Source: Sinorhizobium saheli
GTDB lineage: Bacteria; Pseudomonadota; Alphaproteobacteria; Rhizobiales; Rhizobiaceae
DNA: 64,000 nt
Reading direction: 5' to 3'
NCBI RefSeq assembly: GCF_001651875.1
Contig: NZ_LNQB01000081.1
Coordinates: 550 to 64,549 of the forward strand
This document shows, one piece after another, positions 17,320-26,214 of the stretch (its first letter is position 1; every line of letters begins with the position of its first letter). The translations under genes were made by a program, and so were the position numbers. Below the pieces are notes generated by a model. The model was not told where the DNA came from and did no database searches. It saw only the letters and a list, made by a program, of their open reading frames with translations.

Positions 17320-17396
17320 GACGGGTTTGAGCCTGGGCGGTCGAGAGAGAGCGCTGCGCGGGCTTTCCCGTTCCTGCTTTCTCGAGGCTTTCCATC
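17320..17396 (+). promoter_or_regulatory. Leader with GACGGG and GGTCGAGAGAGAG before the methylase-helicase gene
   Basis: GACGGG (17320-17325) can pair with CCCGTT (17367-17372) using one G-T wobble, and the loop shares GGTCGAGAGAGAG with the parB leader. Spacing is longer than in the two other copies (47 bases between arms, 30 to the ATG). Confidence 0.45.
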
Positions 17397-20300
17397 ATGA
17401 ACATCATCTTGCCCGCGGCCGCTCCGGTCGCGCCCGTTGCCCATGCGCCGGGCATTCTCGCGGCCGCCAGTCATCTTCTCGGTCATCTCGAACGCGGTGA
17501 GCGCGTCGATGCGGCCATTCTGCGTCGGGCCATGGAAACCGCGTTCGGTGCGCCCGACACCACCGGCGCCTGGGACTGGAAATCCGGCTACGACGCCTGC
17601 GAGGTCGCGACCGTCCTGTTTCTCCGCAAGTACGGACGTGCGCTTTTCCGTAAAGCCGCCTCTCCGCTATCGCGGCTTTCCTCCCTGTCGAAAATCGCCG
17701 GTCTCCTGCCGACGCATACCCGCCGCTCTGAAGAGAGCCAGGCATTCCAGCAATTCTCGACGCCCGTTCCGCTGGCCTTGGCAGCGGTCACGGCGGCCGC
17801 CATCACACCGAGCGACATCGTGCTCGAACCTTCGGCGGGAACCGGGCTTCTCGCCATCCTGGCCGAGCTCGCCGGAAGCTCGCTCCTCCTCAACGAGTTG
17901 GCCGAGCTTCGCACCGATCTGCTCGCCTCTCTCTTTCCGGCCATCACAGTCACGCGCGTCGATGCCGCGCAGATCGACGATCATCTCGCACCGAGCGCGG
18001 TGCCATCCGTCGTCCTGATGAATCCGCCGTTCTCCGCTCTGGCGAACGTCTCCGGCCGCGTGTCCGATGCCGGCTTCCGCCACATCGCCTCGGCGTTGAA
18101 CCGACTCGCGCCCGGCGGGCGGCTGGTGACGATCACCGGCGCCAATGTCGGCCCGGACCTTCTCGACTGGCGCGACGCCTTCGTTCGTTTGCAGGATCGG
18201 GGCACGATCGTCTTTTCCGCCGGTATCGCCGGCGCGGTCTATGCCAAGCACGGTACGACCTTCCCGACGCGGCTTACCGTCATCGACAAGATGCCGGCCA
18301 GCGACCCCGCCATCGTTCCGGCCTCGCCGGGCATGGCGCCGGACGTCGCCACGCTGCTCGGCTGGATCGAGGCGCAGGTTCCGGCCCGCCTGCCAGTCGC
18401 GCTAACGGAGATCCCGGCGCAGCTTTCAGCCATGGCGCCCCGTAGCGTGCGCGGCTATTTCGCCGCATCGGTCGCCGCGCGCCCGGCTACGGCCATCGCC
18501 GCCGATCCCGAAGGCGTGGAGCTGGCCTACGAGACGGTGGACTGGACGCCGCCGGAGGGCGCGCATTTGACCGACGCCATCTATGAGGAATACGGATTGC
18601 AGTCGATCCGTATTCCCGGTTCTCAGGCGCATCCGACCAAGCTTGTCCAGTCCGCCGCAATGGCGAGCGTCGCGCCGCCGAGGCCGAGCTACCGGCCGAC
18701 GCTGCCGGCTGACATCCTCGGCCTTCTGTCCGACGCCCAGTTGGAGACGGTCATTTATGCGGGTGAAGCCCACTCCGACTATCTTGCCGGATCGTGGACG
18801 GTCGATGACACCTTCGATCTCATTCAGGCCGCGCCCGCCGACGCAAAGAAGGCCGTGCGTTTCCGCCGCGGCTTCATGCTCGGCGACGGGACCGGCGCGG
18901 GCAAGGGCCGCCAGTCGGCCGGCATCATCGTCGACAACTGGCTGCGCGGTCGCCGCAAGGCCGTCTGGATCTCGAAATCCGACAAGCTGATCGAGGATGC
19001 ACAGCGCGACTGGTCGGCGCTCGGCATGGAGCGCCTGCTGGTCACGCCGCTGTCGCGTTTCCCGCAGGGCAAGCCGATCACGCTGTCGGAAGGTGTCCTA
19101 TTTACGACCTATGCCACGCTACGCTCCGACGACCGTGGAGAGAGGGTTTCCAGGGTCAGGCAGATCGTCGAATGGTTGGGCTCCGACTTCGATGGAGTGA
19201 TCATTTTCGACGAAAGCCACGCAATGCAAAACGCCGGCGGCGGCAAGGGAGAACGCGGTGATGTCGCCGCATCGCAGCAGGGGCGTGCGGGCCTTCGCCT
19301 TCAGCACGCGCTTCCCAACGCGCGTGTCGTCTATGTCTCCGCCACCGGCGCCACCACCGTCCACAATCTCGCCTATGCGCAGCGGCTCGGTCTCTGGGGC
19401 GGCGAGGATTTCCCCTTCGCGACCCGCGCCGAGTTCGTGGAGGCGATCGAGGACGGCGGCGTTGCAGCCATGGAGGTTCTCGCCCGCGATCTCCGCTCGC
19501 TTGGCCTCTATACCGCGCGTTCGTTGTCCTATGATGGCGTGGAATACGAGCTGGTCGAGCATAAGCTCACGGACGAGCAGCGGCGCATCTATGACGCCTA
19601 TGCCGGGGCGTTTGCCATCATTCATAACCATCTCGATGCGGCAATGGAGGCCGCCAATATCACCGGCAGCGACGGCACGCTGAACAAGCAGGCGAAATCC
19701 GCTGCCCGCTCGGCCTTCGAGAGCGCCAAACAGCGCTTTTTCGGACACCTTCTGACCAGCATGAAAATCCCGACGCTAATCGGGTCGATCGAACGCGATC
19801 TCGCGGCGGGGTACGCCGCCGTCATCCAGATCGTCTCGACCGGCGAAGCGCTGATGGAACGCCGGCTGGCCGAGATCCCGACCGAGGAATGGAACGATGT
19901 CCGTGTCGACATCACGCCGCGCGAGTACGTTCTCGACTACCTTGCTCATTCCTTCCCGGTCCAGCTCTACGAGCCGTTCACGGACTCGGATGGCGACCTG
20001 TCGTCGCGTCCGGTCTATCGCGACGGCCAACCCGTCGAAAGCCGCGAAGCCGTCGCCCGCCGCGACGAGCTGATCGAGCGGCTTGCTTCGCTCCCACCCG
20101 TTCCCGGCGCGCTCGACCAGATCGTCCAGCGCTTCGGCACTGACATGGTGGCCGAAGTGACGGGCCGTTCCCGCCGCATCGTCCGCAAGGCGAGTGCCGC
20201 CTCCATGTCGGGCGCCGCGCCCATGGGCGATCGCCTTGTCGTCGAGAACCGCGCGCCATCCGCCAACCTGGCGGAGACGGCCGCTTTCATGGACGACCTG

Positions 20301-21740
20301 AAGCGGGTGCTGATCTTCTCGGACGCGGGCGGGACCGGGCGCAGCTACCATGCCGAGCTGTCGGCGCGGAACCGCCGACTGCGCGTCCATTATTTGCTGG
20401 AGCCCGGCTGGAAAGCCGACACGGCCATTCAGGGGCTAGGGCGCACCAACAGGACGAACCAGGCGCAGCCGCCCTTGTTCCGTCCGATCGCAACCGACGT
20501 GAAGGCGGAAAAACGTTTCCTCAGCACCATCGCTCGGCGTCTCGACACGCTCGGCGCGATCACGCGCGGCCAGCGCCAGACCGGCGGGCAGGGCTTGTTC
20601 AGGGCCGAAGACAATCTGGAGTCGTCTTATGCGCGTGACGCGCTGCGCCAGCTCTACCTGCTGCTCGTGCGGGGCAAGATTGAAGGATGCTCGCTCGACC
20701 GCTTCGAAGCCGCCACCGGCCTGAAGTTGATGGACAGCAACGGCATCAAGGATGATTTGCCGCCCATCACGACCTTCCTGAACCGGCTTCTGGCGCTCAC
20801 CATCGAGCTTCAGGGCATCCTCTTCACCGCCTTCGAGCAATTGCTCGACGCCAAGGTTCACGGAGCCATCGCCAGCGGCGTATACGACGTCGGGCTGGAG
20901 ACGCTGACCGCTGAGAGCTTCATCGTCACCGACCGCAGGACGATCTACACCCATTTGGCGACGGGTGCCGAGACACGGCTGCTTGCCATCACCGAGCGGC
21001 GGCGCAACCGGCCGATGACGCTGGACGATGCCTTTGGCTGCGTCGCGGACGGCAGCGGCAAGCTGCTGGTGAACGGCAAATCGGGCCGCGCCGCCGTGCA
21101 GGTTCCGGCACCTTCGCTGATGCTGGACGACGGCGAGATCGAACGGCGCGTGCGGCTGATCCGACCGATGGAGCATCACCACGCTTCGCTGAAAATGATG
21201 GCCGAAAGCCATTGGGAGGAAACCGACCGCAAGACCTTCGCCGCCGTCTGGAACCGGGAGGTCTCGGAAGTGCCGGCTTTCTCCGACAGCACCATCCATG
21301 TGGTCGCCGGGCTTTTGCTGCCGGTGTGGAAACGCCTGCCGAATGAATCGACGCGCGTCTATCGGCTCCAGACCGATGACGGCGAGCGCATCATCGGTCG
21401 GCGTGTCTCTCCGGCCTGGGCCGCCAATGCGACCGCGACCGGCACGACCTCGCTTGCAGCGGAGGATGCCTTTGCCGCGCTGATGGACGGTCGCACGATC
21501 CTCGATCTCGCAGAGGGCCTGCAGCTTCGCCGCGTCCGCGTCATGCGCGCCAACCGCATCGAGCTTTCGGGCTTCAGTGAGGCCATGCGCGACAGGTTGC
21601 GCGCCTATGGTCTCTTCACCGAGATCATCTCGTGGAAGCTCCGCTTCTTCGTGCCGGTCGACGCCACAGGTGTCACGGTGCTCGGCAAGCTGCTCGAAAC
21701 CTATCCGGTCGCGCGCATCGGTGAACGGGAGGCAGCCTGA
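17397..21740 (+). CDS. Methylase-helicase, strawberry-notch type
   Basis: A 1447-residue protein combining three parts. An N-terminal N6-adenine methylase-like domain shows VLEPSAGTGLLA and the catalytic-type NPPF (VVLMNPPFSALAN). A central SF2 helicase domain shows GDGTGAGKGRQSAGII (Walker A) and FDESHAMQN. A strawberry-notch C-terminal helicase domain shows RSYHAELSARNRRLRVHYLLEPGWKADTAIQGLGRTNRTNQ. Proteins of this build are common on large alphaproteobacterial plasmids and ICEs; a role in protecting or repairing transferred DNA is likely but untested. It is coupled to the Toprim gene by a 1-base overlap (TGATG). Confidence 0.92.
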   Translation: MNIILPAAAPVAPVAHAPGILAAASHLLGHLERGERVDAAILRRAMETAFGAPDTTGAWDWKSGYDACEVATVLFLRKYGRALFRKAASPLSRLSSLSKIAGLLPTHTRRSEESQAFQQFSTPVPLALAAVTAAAITPSDIVLEPSAGTGLLAILAELAGSSLLLNELAELRTDLLASLFPAITVTRVDAAQIDDHLAPSAVPSVVLMNPPFSALANVSGRVSDAGFRHIASALNRLAPGGRLVTITGANVGPDLLDWRDAFVRLQDRGTIVFSAGIAGAVYAKHGTTFPTRLTVIDKMPASDPAIVPASPGMAPDVATLLGWIEAQVPARLPVALTEIPAQLSAMAPRSVRGYFAASVAARPATAIAADPEGVELAYETVDWTPPEGAHLTDAIYEEYGLQSIRIPGSQAHPTKLVQSAAMASVAPPRPSYRPTLPADILGLLSDAQLETVIYAGEAHSDYLAGSWTVDDTFDLIQAAPADAKKAVRFRRGFMLGDGTGAGKGRQSAGIIVDNWLRGRRKAVWISKSDKLIEDAQRDWSALGMERLLVTPLSRFPQGKPITLSEGVLFTTYATLRSDDRGERVSRVRQIVEWLGSDFDGVIIFDESHAMQNAGGGKGERGDVAASQQGRAGLRLQHALPNARVVYVSATGATTVHNLAYAQRLGLWGGEDFPFATRAEFVEAIEDGGVAAMEVLARDLRSLGLYTARSLSYDGVEYELVEHKLTDEQRRIYDAYAGAFAIIHNHLDAAMEAANITGSDGTLNKQAKSAARSAFESAKQRFFGHLLTSMKIPTLIGSIERDLAAGYAAVIQIVSTGEALMERRLAEIPTEEWNDVRVDITPREYVLDYLAHSFPVQLYEPFTDSDGDLSSRPVYRDGQPVESREAVARRDELIERLASLPPVPGALDQIVQRFGTDMVAEVTGRSRRIVRKASAASMSGAAPMGDRLVVENRAPSANLAETAAFMDDLKRVLIFSDAGGTGRSYHAELSARNRRLRVHYLLEPGWKADTAIQGLGRTNRTNQAQPPLFRPIATDVKAEKRFLSTIARRLDTLGAITRGQRQTGGQGLFRAEDNLESSYARDALRQLYLLLVRGKIEGCSLDRFEAATGLKLMDSNGIKDDLPPITTFLNRLLALTIELQGILFTAFEQLLDAKVHGAIASGVYDVGLETLTAESFIVTDRRTIYTHLATGAETRLLAITERRRNRPMTLDDAFGCVADGSGKLLVNGKSGRAAVQVPAPSLMLDDGEIERRVRLIRPMEHHHASLKMMAESHWEETDRKTFAAVWNREVSEVPAFSDSTIHVVAGLLLPVWKRLPNESTRVYRLQTDDGERIIGRRVSPAWAANATATGTTSLAAEDAFAALMDGRTILDLAEGLQLRRVRVMRANRIELSGFSEAMRDRLRAYGLFTEIISWKLRFFVPVDATGVTVLGKLLETYPVARIGEREAA

Positions 21741-22795
21741 TGTTCCGTCACGATGCCTCGGATCTGGCAATCCGTCTCGGCCGCAACGCCGAGGCGGTCT
21801 GCCGCCACTATCTCTCGTCCGGCCATCGTGCCGGACGATACTGGCTCGTCGGCGATCCGCAGAACAGTCCCGGCCGGTCGATGTTCGTGCGCCTGACCGG
21901 GCCGGAAACCGGCAAGGGAGCCGCGGGGAAATGGACGGATGGTGCAACCGGTAAACATGGCGATCTTCTCGACGTCATCCGCGAGGCGCTTGGCCTTGTC
22001 GATTTCAAGGACGTGGCCGAGGAAGCGCGCCGTTTCCTCTCGCTCCCGCATCCACAACCTTCGAGGCCGAGGACGCCGACCGGCAGCACGTCAAGCGTGG
22101 CTGTCGGTTCGCCCGAAGCGTCGCGGCGGCTCTTCGCCATGTCGCAGCCGATCGGCGGCACGCTTGCGGAGATCTACCTCAACGGGCGGGCGATCACGTC
22201 GCTCTCCGGCACCGCCGCGCTGCGCTACCATCCGCGTTGCTATTACAGGCCCGACGAGCATTCGCCCACCGAGATCTGGCCGGCGATGGTCGCTTCCGTC
22301 ACCGACCTTGCTGGACGGCAGACCGGCGCGCACCGCACTTATCTCGATCCTGGGCTCGCCCCGAACAGTTCGGGCAAGGCGCCTGTCGAGACGCCGAGGC
22401 GGGCGATCGGCGACCTTCTCGGGCACGGCGTCCGCTTCGGCGTGGCCGGCGAGGTGCTCGCCGCCGGAGAGGGGATCGAGACCGTGCTGTCGCCCCGCCA
22501 GGTCTTGCCCCACATGCCGATGCTGTCGGCGCTCTCGGCCGCTCACCTCGCTGCCATCCTGTTCCCGGCAACGCTGCGCAGGCTCTATGTCCTTCGCGAT
22601 CGCGATCCGGCCGGGGACGGCGCCAGAGCCAGCCTGGTCGCCAGAGCAGGAAGCGTCGGGATCGAGGCGATTGCACTATCGCCGGTGGGCGAGGACTTCA
22701 ATGACGATCTGCACCGGCGCGGCACCGATGCCCTCCGGGCGGCCCTAAAGGATCAGCTTCATCCTGCGGACGTCAGCCGGTTCATGGAAGGGTAA
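21740..22795 (+). CDS. Toprim-domain (primase-like, DUF7146) protein
   Basis: A 351-residue protein with an N-terminal region like plasmid primases (AVCRHYLSSGHRAGRYWLVGD) and a C-terminal Toprim core: AAGEGIETVLS supplies the Glu and LYVLRDRDPAGDGA the DxD acid pair. Toprim enzymes of this kind synthesise primers or cut DNA; on conjugative elements they are thought to prime the transferred strand. No zinc-finger or helicase domain is visible, so it may be a stand-alone primase or depend on the helicase encoded just upstream, with which it is translationally coupled. Confidence 0.85.
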   Translation: MFRHDASDLAIRLGRNAEAVCRHYLSSGHRAGRYWLVGDPQNSPGRSMFVRLTGPETGKGAAGKWTDGATGKHGDLLDVIREALGLVDFKDVAEEARRFLSLPHPQPSRPRTPTGSTSSVAVGSPEASRRLFAMSQPIGGTLAEIYLNGRAITSLSGTAALRYHPRCYYRPDEHSPTEIWPAMVASVTDLAGRQTGAHRTYLDPGLAPNSSGKAPVETPRRAIGDLLGHGVRFGVAGEVLAAGEGIETVLSPRQVLPHMPMLSALSAAHLAAILFPATLRRLYVLRDRDPAGDGARASLVARAGSVGIEAIALSPVGEDFNDDLHRRGTDALRAALKDQLHPADVSRFMEG

Positions 22796-23122
22796 ATGAT
22801 GGGTAGGGGATGAGGCGCGGCCCCAGGCATCTCCGCCTGCCGTCTCCATCCATCATCGAAAACATCCTTCCTTGTCGGAGAGGCCGGCGCCCACGGCCTT
22901 CTGAGAGGGCGATCGGCTCACAAACAGGCCGGTCGGGCAATGGCGCGGCGGCCGACTATTTTCCGCCGGCGGCTGCGCCGCCTTTGCAGCGCGAGGCAAA
23001 ATAGTCGGCCTTGGCCATCAAGGCCCTCGCGGGAGCGCGAGGGCTGCCAGTCCGTCCCGCCTGTGAGCTTCGACGCCTGCGAAGGCCGCGATGGGCGCGG
23101 TCTCAGACGAAGGATGCTCCCG
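22796..23122 (+). other. 327-bp gene-free leader region of the DUF2493 gene
   Basis: I see no convincing gene here. It holds the large paired element at 22950-23010, a smaller hairpin CCCTCGCG/CGCGAGGG at about 23024-23044, and the ribosome site AAGGA just before 23123. Confidence 0.5.
22950..23010 (+). ncRNA. Candidate structured RNA element, copy 1
   Basis: A 13-bp outer stem (GGCCGACTATTTT with AAAATAGTCGGCC) encloses CCGCC, an inner hairpin GGCGGC-TGC-GCCGCC, and TTTGCAGCGCGAGGC. A second copy at 53164-53222 keeps CCGCC and TTTGCA(G/T)CGCGA but has different, still paired, outer and inner stems. Compensatory change supports selection on structure; whether the molecule is RNA or single-stranded DNA is not known. 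Confidence 0.5.
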
Positions 23123-24058
23123 ATGATGAACGAAGACGATAATGCAGGCTTCGAGCCGGTCCACACCTCATCCCCCACCGATCATCTCCTCACCGAACTC
23201 CAGCTCTACGGCTGGCGTCCCTACAGCGACGAACCCGATCCGAGGCCGCTGCCGGAGGGCAACATGGTCGCCGCTGCCGTCACAGACATCTTCGACGCCC
23301 TCGTCTCCACACTCGGCAATACCCGCCTCGAACCCGACCTCGACGACCTGCTCTGGGGGACCGTCAATCTCTTCCACCGCGCTGCAAGCCGGGTGGAACG
23401 CGACCTTGACGACAACGAGCAGGCACAGCGCCGCCTTCAGAGGGAACAGGATGGCAGCGAGGTGAAAAGCGTCGAGCTGGAGCGCCTCACGGCAGAGGGC
23501 CAGACCCTGATCGAGCGGCGCAACAGTATGGAACTCTTCCGAGACCTCTCGGCGGAAGCTTTCGAGCACCACACCGGTACGCCATGGCGGCCGCGCACCG
23601 GCTCTATGGTCAACCATCGCCATCTGACCTCGGCGATGATCGACAGCCGCGACTTCCTTGCCGCGAAGCGCCGGGCCGAGACCGAGGTGATGTTGCCCGC
23701 CGGTCCCAAGGTTGCCGTGACCGGCGGCGCTGACTTCAACGACCATCGCCTGATCTGGACGAAGCTCGATCAGGTCCATGCAAAGCACCCCGACATGGTG
23801 CTGCTGCACGGCGGCACGCCGAAGGGCGCCGAGCTGATCGCCTCCCGCTGGGCAGATCACCGCAAGGTGCAGCAGGTCAGCTTCAAGCCCGACTGGACGA
23901 AGCACGGCAAGGCCGCACCCTTCAAGCGAAACGACGCCATGCTCGACGTCCTGCCGGTCGGCGTCCTCGTTTTCCCCGGCACCGGGATACAGGAGAACCT
24001 CGCGGACAAGGCCCGCAAGCTCGGCATTCCCGTCATGAAGTTCGATGGCGGCGCATAA
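23123..24058 (+). CDS. DUF2493 (SLOG-fold) protein
   Basis: A 311-residue protein. The C-terminal third is a DUF2493 domain of the SLOG superfamily: VAVTGGADFNDHRLIWTKLDQ, LLHGGTPKGAELIASRWADH, FKRNDAMLDVLPVGVLVFPGTGIQENLADKARKLGIPV. SLOG proteins bind nucleotides or nucleotide-derived ligands; DUF2493 members are frequent on plasmids and phages with unknown role. The N-terminal two-thirds are helical and acidic without a known domain. AAGGA precedes the ATG at 23123 by 8 bases; an ATG at 23114 is less well spaced. It follows a candidate structured leader. Confidence 0.85.
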   Translation: MMNEDDNAGFEPVHTSSPTDHLLTELQLYGWRPYSDEPDPRPLPEGNMVAAAVTDIFDALVSTLGNTRLEPDLDDLLWGTVNLFHRAASRVERDLDDNEQAQRRLQREQDGSEVKSVELERLTAEGQTLIERRNSMELFRDLSAEAFEHHTGTPWRPRTGSMVNHRHLTSAMIDSRDFLAAKRRAETEVMLPAGPKVAVTGGADFNDHRLIWTKLDQVHAKHPDMVLLHGGTPKGAELIASRWADHRKVQQVSFKPDWTKHGKAAPFKRNDAMLDVLPVGVLVFPGTGIQENLADKARKLGIPVMKFDGGA

Positions 24059-24223
24059 AGCGCCGCTGTTCTGCGGCTGTTTCTACGGTCAATACTTGAC
24101 TGTCGGAGAGGCTGATGGCTTCAATAAAGCATCCTTGCAGAACCGGCGAAATAGTATAGTCGCAGGCGGAACGTATCTCCCGGCAGCCTGTCGTGATCCT
24201 CAACCGTTCATGTGGAGGTTTCC

Positions 24224-24640
24224 ATGACGCTGATCATGCTCGCCATCATCCTGACGATCGCATTCTGCATCATCGCTTATAATCTCGCGATCTACGCCCT
24301 TCCTTTCTGGGTCGGGCTGACAGCGGCTCAATACGCCTGGGGCTCGGGAGCCGGCATCGTGTTGTCGGGCCTGGCCGCCATCGCCGCCGCCTTGCTTTCC
24401 ATTGCGCTGGTGATCGCCGTTCTCGGTTTCGCCAGGAACCCGATATTGCGCCTGATCGCGCTCGCCATCTTTGCTGTCCCGGCAACGGTGGCAGGCTACG
24501 CACTCATACACGGCATTGCGAAGAATGCGATCGACCCGCCGATCGCGCTCAATCTGCTCAGCGGTGCCGGCGGCCTGTTCATCGGCGTGGCCGCGATCGT
24601 CAATCTCAACGCTCTCGGCGTCGCAACACTTTCGCGCTAA
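24224..24640 (+). CDS. Small four-helix membrane protein, copy 1
   Basis: A 138-residue inner-membrane protein with about four hydrophobic segments (residues ~2-27, 38-68, 74-95, 110-132) and very few charges. GGAGG lies 5 bases before the ATG at 24224; an earlier in-frame start is upstream of this site. I recognise no family. A diverged homologue is encoded at 51836-52237, with the same YALPF and VAGYALIHG landmarks, so it is a conserved backbone gene of this element type. Transport, exclusion or anchoring are all possible. Confidence 0.75.
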   Translation: MTLIMLAIILTIAFCIIAYNLAIYALPFWVGLTAAQYAWGSGAGIVLSGLAAIAAALLSIALVIAVLGFARNPILRLIALAIFAVPATVAGYALIHGIAKNAIDPPIALNLLSGAGGLFIGVAAIVNLNALGVATLSR

Positions 24641-24708
24641 AGCGACCGCGATCTTCCGCTCCAGAGAAAAATCGCGGCGTCTTTCGCCGTCGGGCCTCCG
24701 GTCTCCGC

Positions 24709-25108
24709 TTAGAACAGGATGTCAGGTCGGAACTGTCTTGGGCACCCCCCCGTTTTCGGTCGGCTTCGCCCGGTTCAGGAAGTCGGTCATGGCGTATGAA
24801 TCTCGCACGGACGTAGCGGTGGATGCCGCTGCCCTGACCCTCATTCGCGTCGTGGACGCGGGCCGCCGGAACTTCATGGCTATTTTCCGCAATGCCGCTG
24901 GACCGAGCCTCCACCTGTTGAAGCGAGTGACGCGGCGCCATTCGCTCAGAGCCCGATATCCGGAACGCCTTGTGCCGGACAACCTTGCCTTCCGGGCAGC
25001 GGCGTGAAGGGTGGCCGTGAAGGGGTAGATTGCGGGCGACGGCCCTGGGTGGCGCGGCGGTGGTCCTGTCGCGATGACGCACTCGGCGAGGACGAAGGTT
25101 CTGCTGTG
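24709..25108 (-). pseudogene. Degenerate inverted copy of ssb
   Basis: Read on the minus strand this stretch aligns along its whole length with the intact ssb at 25351-25752. Shared landmarks are CAGAAC..TCGTC..CTCGCC near the start, CACCCAGGGC, CGGAAGGCAAGGTTGTCCG, GAATGGC.CCGC.TCAC, GACTTCCTGAACCGGGCGAAGC and a terminal GACATCC..TTCTAA (DILF, matching the DIPF tip). Start codon and reading frame are broken and the middle is scrambled, so no SSB can be made. It forms a head-to-head inverted pair with the live gene about 240 bases apart, a relic of duplication. Confidence 0.75.
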
Positions 25109-25310
25109 CGTCTCTGTCTGTGCTCTCAAAGGCACCAAACCCTCCGACTGACTGATCCCCTAAGACCGTTCGGTTTCCGACCGCAACCCCCGCGGCTCCG
25201 GACCGTGTTGCCGCGCAAGCGCGGCTGCCCGCCCCACTCCGGGCCTTAAGGGCGAGCTGCCGCCGGGGCGGCAGTTGCTGGCGTCTCCCGACGGCCTTGG
25301 CCGGGTCTCG

Positions 25311-25331
25311 TCGGAGGGATGGTCCCTCCGA
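25311..25331 (+). promoter_or_regulatory. Hairpin GGAGGGA-TGG-TCCCTCC in the ssb leader
   Basis: A 9-bp stem with a three-base loop ends 19 bases before the ssb start, ahead of its GGAG ribosome site. A similar hairpin with a related loop (GCGGGGA-ATGG-TCCCCGC, 26177-26194) lies before the small gene at 26215. Confidence 0.4.
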
Positions 25332-25350
25332 GGAGCAACGGAGACTTACA

Positions 25351-25752
25351 ATGCAGAACATCGTCATTCTCGCCGGTAACATCGGCCAGGACCCCGAAAC
25401 CCGCACCACCCAGGGCGGCACCCGCATCACCCACTTCACCTTGGCCACCTCGCGGCCTCGCTATTCGGAAGGCAAGGTTGTCCGAGACGAGAACGGCTAT
25501 CGGGTCCAGGATACCGAATGGCACCGCATCACCGCCTTCAACGGCCTCGGCAAGACGATCCAGGAACATTGCGAGAAAGGCATGAAGGTTCTGGTCCGCG
25601 GCCGCATCCACTATACCAAGTGGACCGATCAGCAGGGCAACGACCGCTACGGCTGCGAGATCATCGCCGAGACGGTCGACTTCCTGAACCGGGCGAAGCA
25701 GACCGATAACGAAGATGGTCAATTCACCGACGATAGCGACATCCCATTCTGA
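25351..25752 (+). CDS. ssb: Single-stranded DNA-binding protein
   Basis: A 133-residue SSB. The OB fold is seen in MQNIVILAGNIGQDPETRTTQGGTRITHFTLATSRP, EWHRITAFNGLGKTIQEHCEKGMKVLVRGRI and YGCEIIAETVDFLNRA, and the acidic C-terminal tip ends DDSDIPF, the docking peptide for partner proteins. Binding and protecting single-stranded DNA during conjugative replication is the expected role. Start is the ATG at 25351 behind GGAGACTT; an upstream in-frame start at 25297 would run through the leader hairpin. A perfect GC hairpin with a T-run ends transcription downstream. Confidence 0.95.
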   Translation: MQNIVILAGNIGQDPETRTTQGGTRITHFTLATSRPRYSEGKVVRDENGYRVQDTEWHRITAFNGLGKTIQEHCEKGMKVLVRGRIHYTKWTDQQGNDRYGCEIIAETVDFLNRAKQTDNEDGQFTDDSDIPF

Positions 25753-25767
25753 GTGGGATGGCCAAGA

Positions 25768-25795
25768 CCCGGCGGCGCAAGCCGCCGGGATTTTT
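25768..25795 (+). terminator. Intrinsic terminator after ssb
   Basis: CCCGGCGGC (25768-25776) and GCCGCCGGG (25781-25789) form a 9-bp stem with a GCAA tetraloop, followed by A and five T. It starts 15 bases after the ssb stop. Confidence 0.85.
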
Positions 25796-26214
25796 CATGT
25801 TCGCGGCGATCGCGACCATCGTGCTTTCACCATTCTCGTCCGACAGCGGCTAAAGCCCTGTCCGGCTCAGGCGAACAAATCTCGTCTGATCTTATCCAGT
25901 CATATTCGACGTCGGGCATCAAGTTCCATCTCCGAAGCACGCCGAGGATCGAGACCATCAGGGTGGCAGCATCGACCAGCTACAGCGTAGGGGTGCTGAA
26001 GGTTTTCCGGCCCCGGTCCACGCGCACCATCCCCGCTCTTTGAGGCCCAACCTTGGTTTCAATTCCGGCCTTCCAGGGTCAACCCTTGCAGGGTCCGCTA
26101 CGCGAGCGTGCGGTCGCCTCGGCCTTGCCTCCGCGATGACCCCGGCCGTGACCAAAACACTTCGGGCGCCTGTCGAGCGGGGAATGGTCCCCGCCTCCAA
26201 ACAGGAGCCGGAAG
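25796..26214 (+). other. Gene-poor stretch leading to the 54-residue gene
   Basis: About 420 bases with no credible gene on either strand. The last part is the leader of the small gene at 26215 and holds the hairpin at 26177-26194 and an AGGAG ribosome site at 26202. Confidence 0.5.
26177..26194 (+). promoter_or_regulatory. Hairpin GCGGGGA-ATGG-TCCCCGC in a small-gene leader
   Basis: A perfect 7-bp stem lies 20 bases before the ATG at 26215. Loop sequence and position resemble the hairpin in front of ssb, with different stem bases. Confidence 0.4.

Noticed and set aside
20436-21947. Open frame of 503 codons antisense to the methylase-helicase gene
   Set aside because: GC-driven shadow without start signal or family match.
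23168-23905. 245-codon minus-strand frame over the DUF2493 gene
   Set aside because: The plus-strand product has the SLOG motifs; the minus frame is a shadow.
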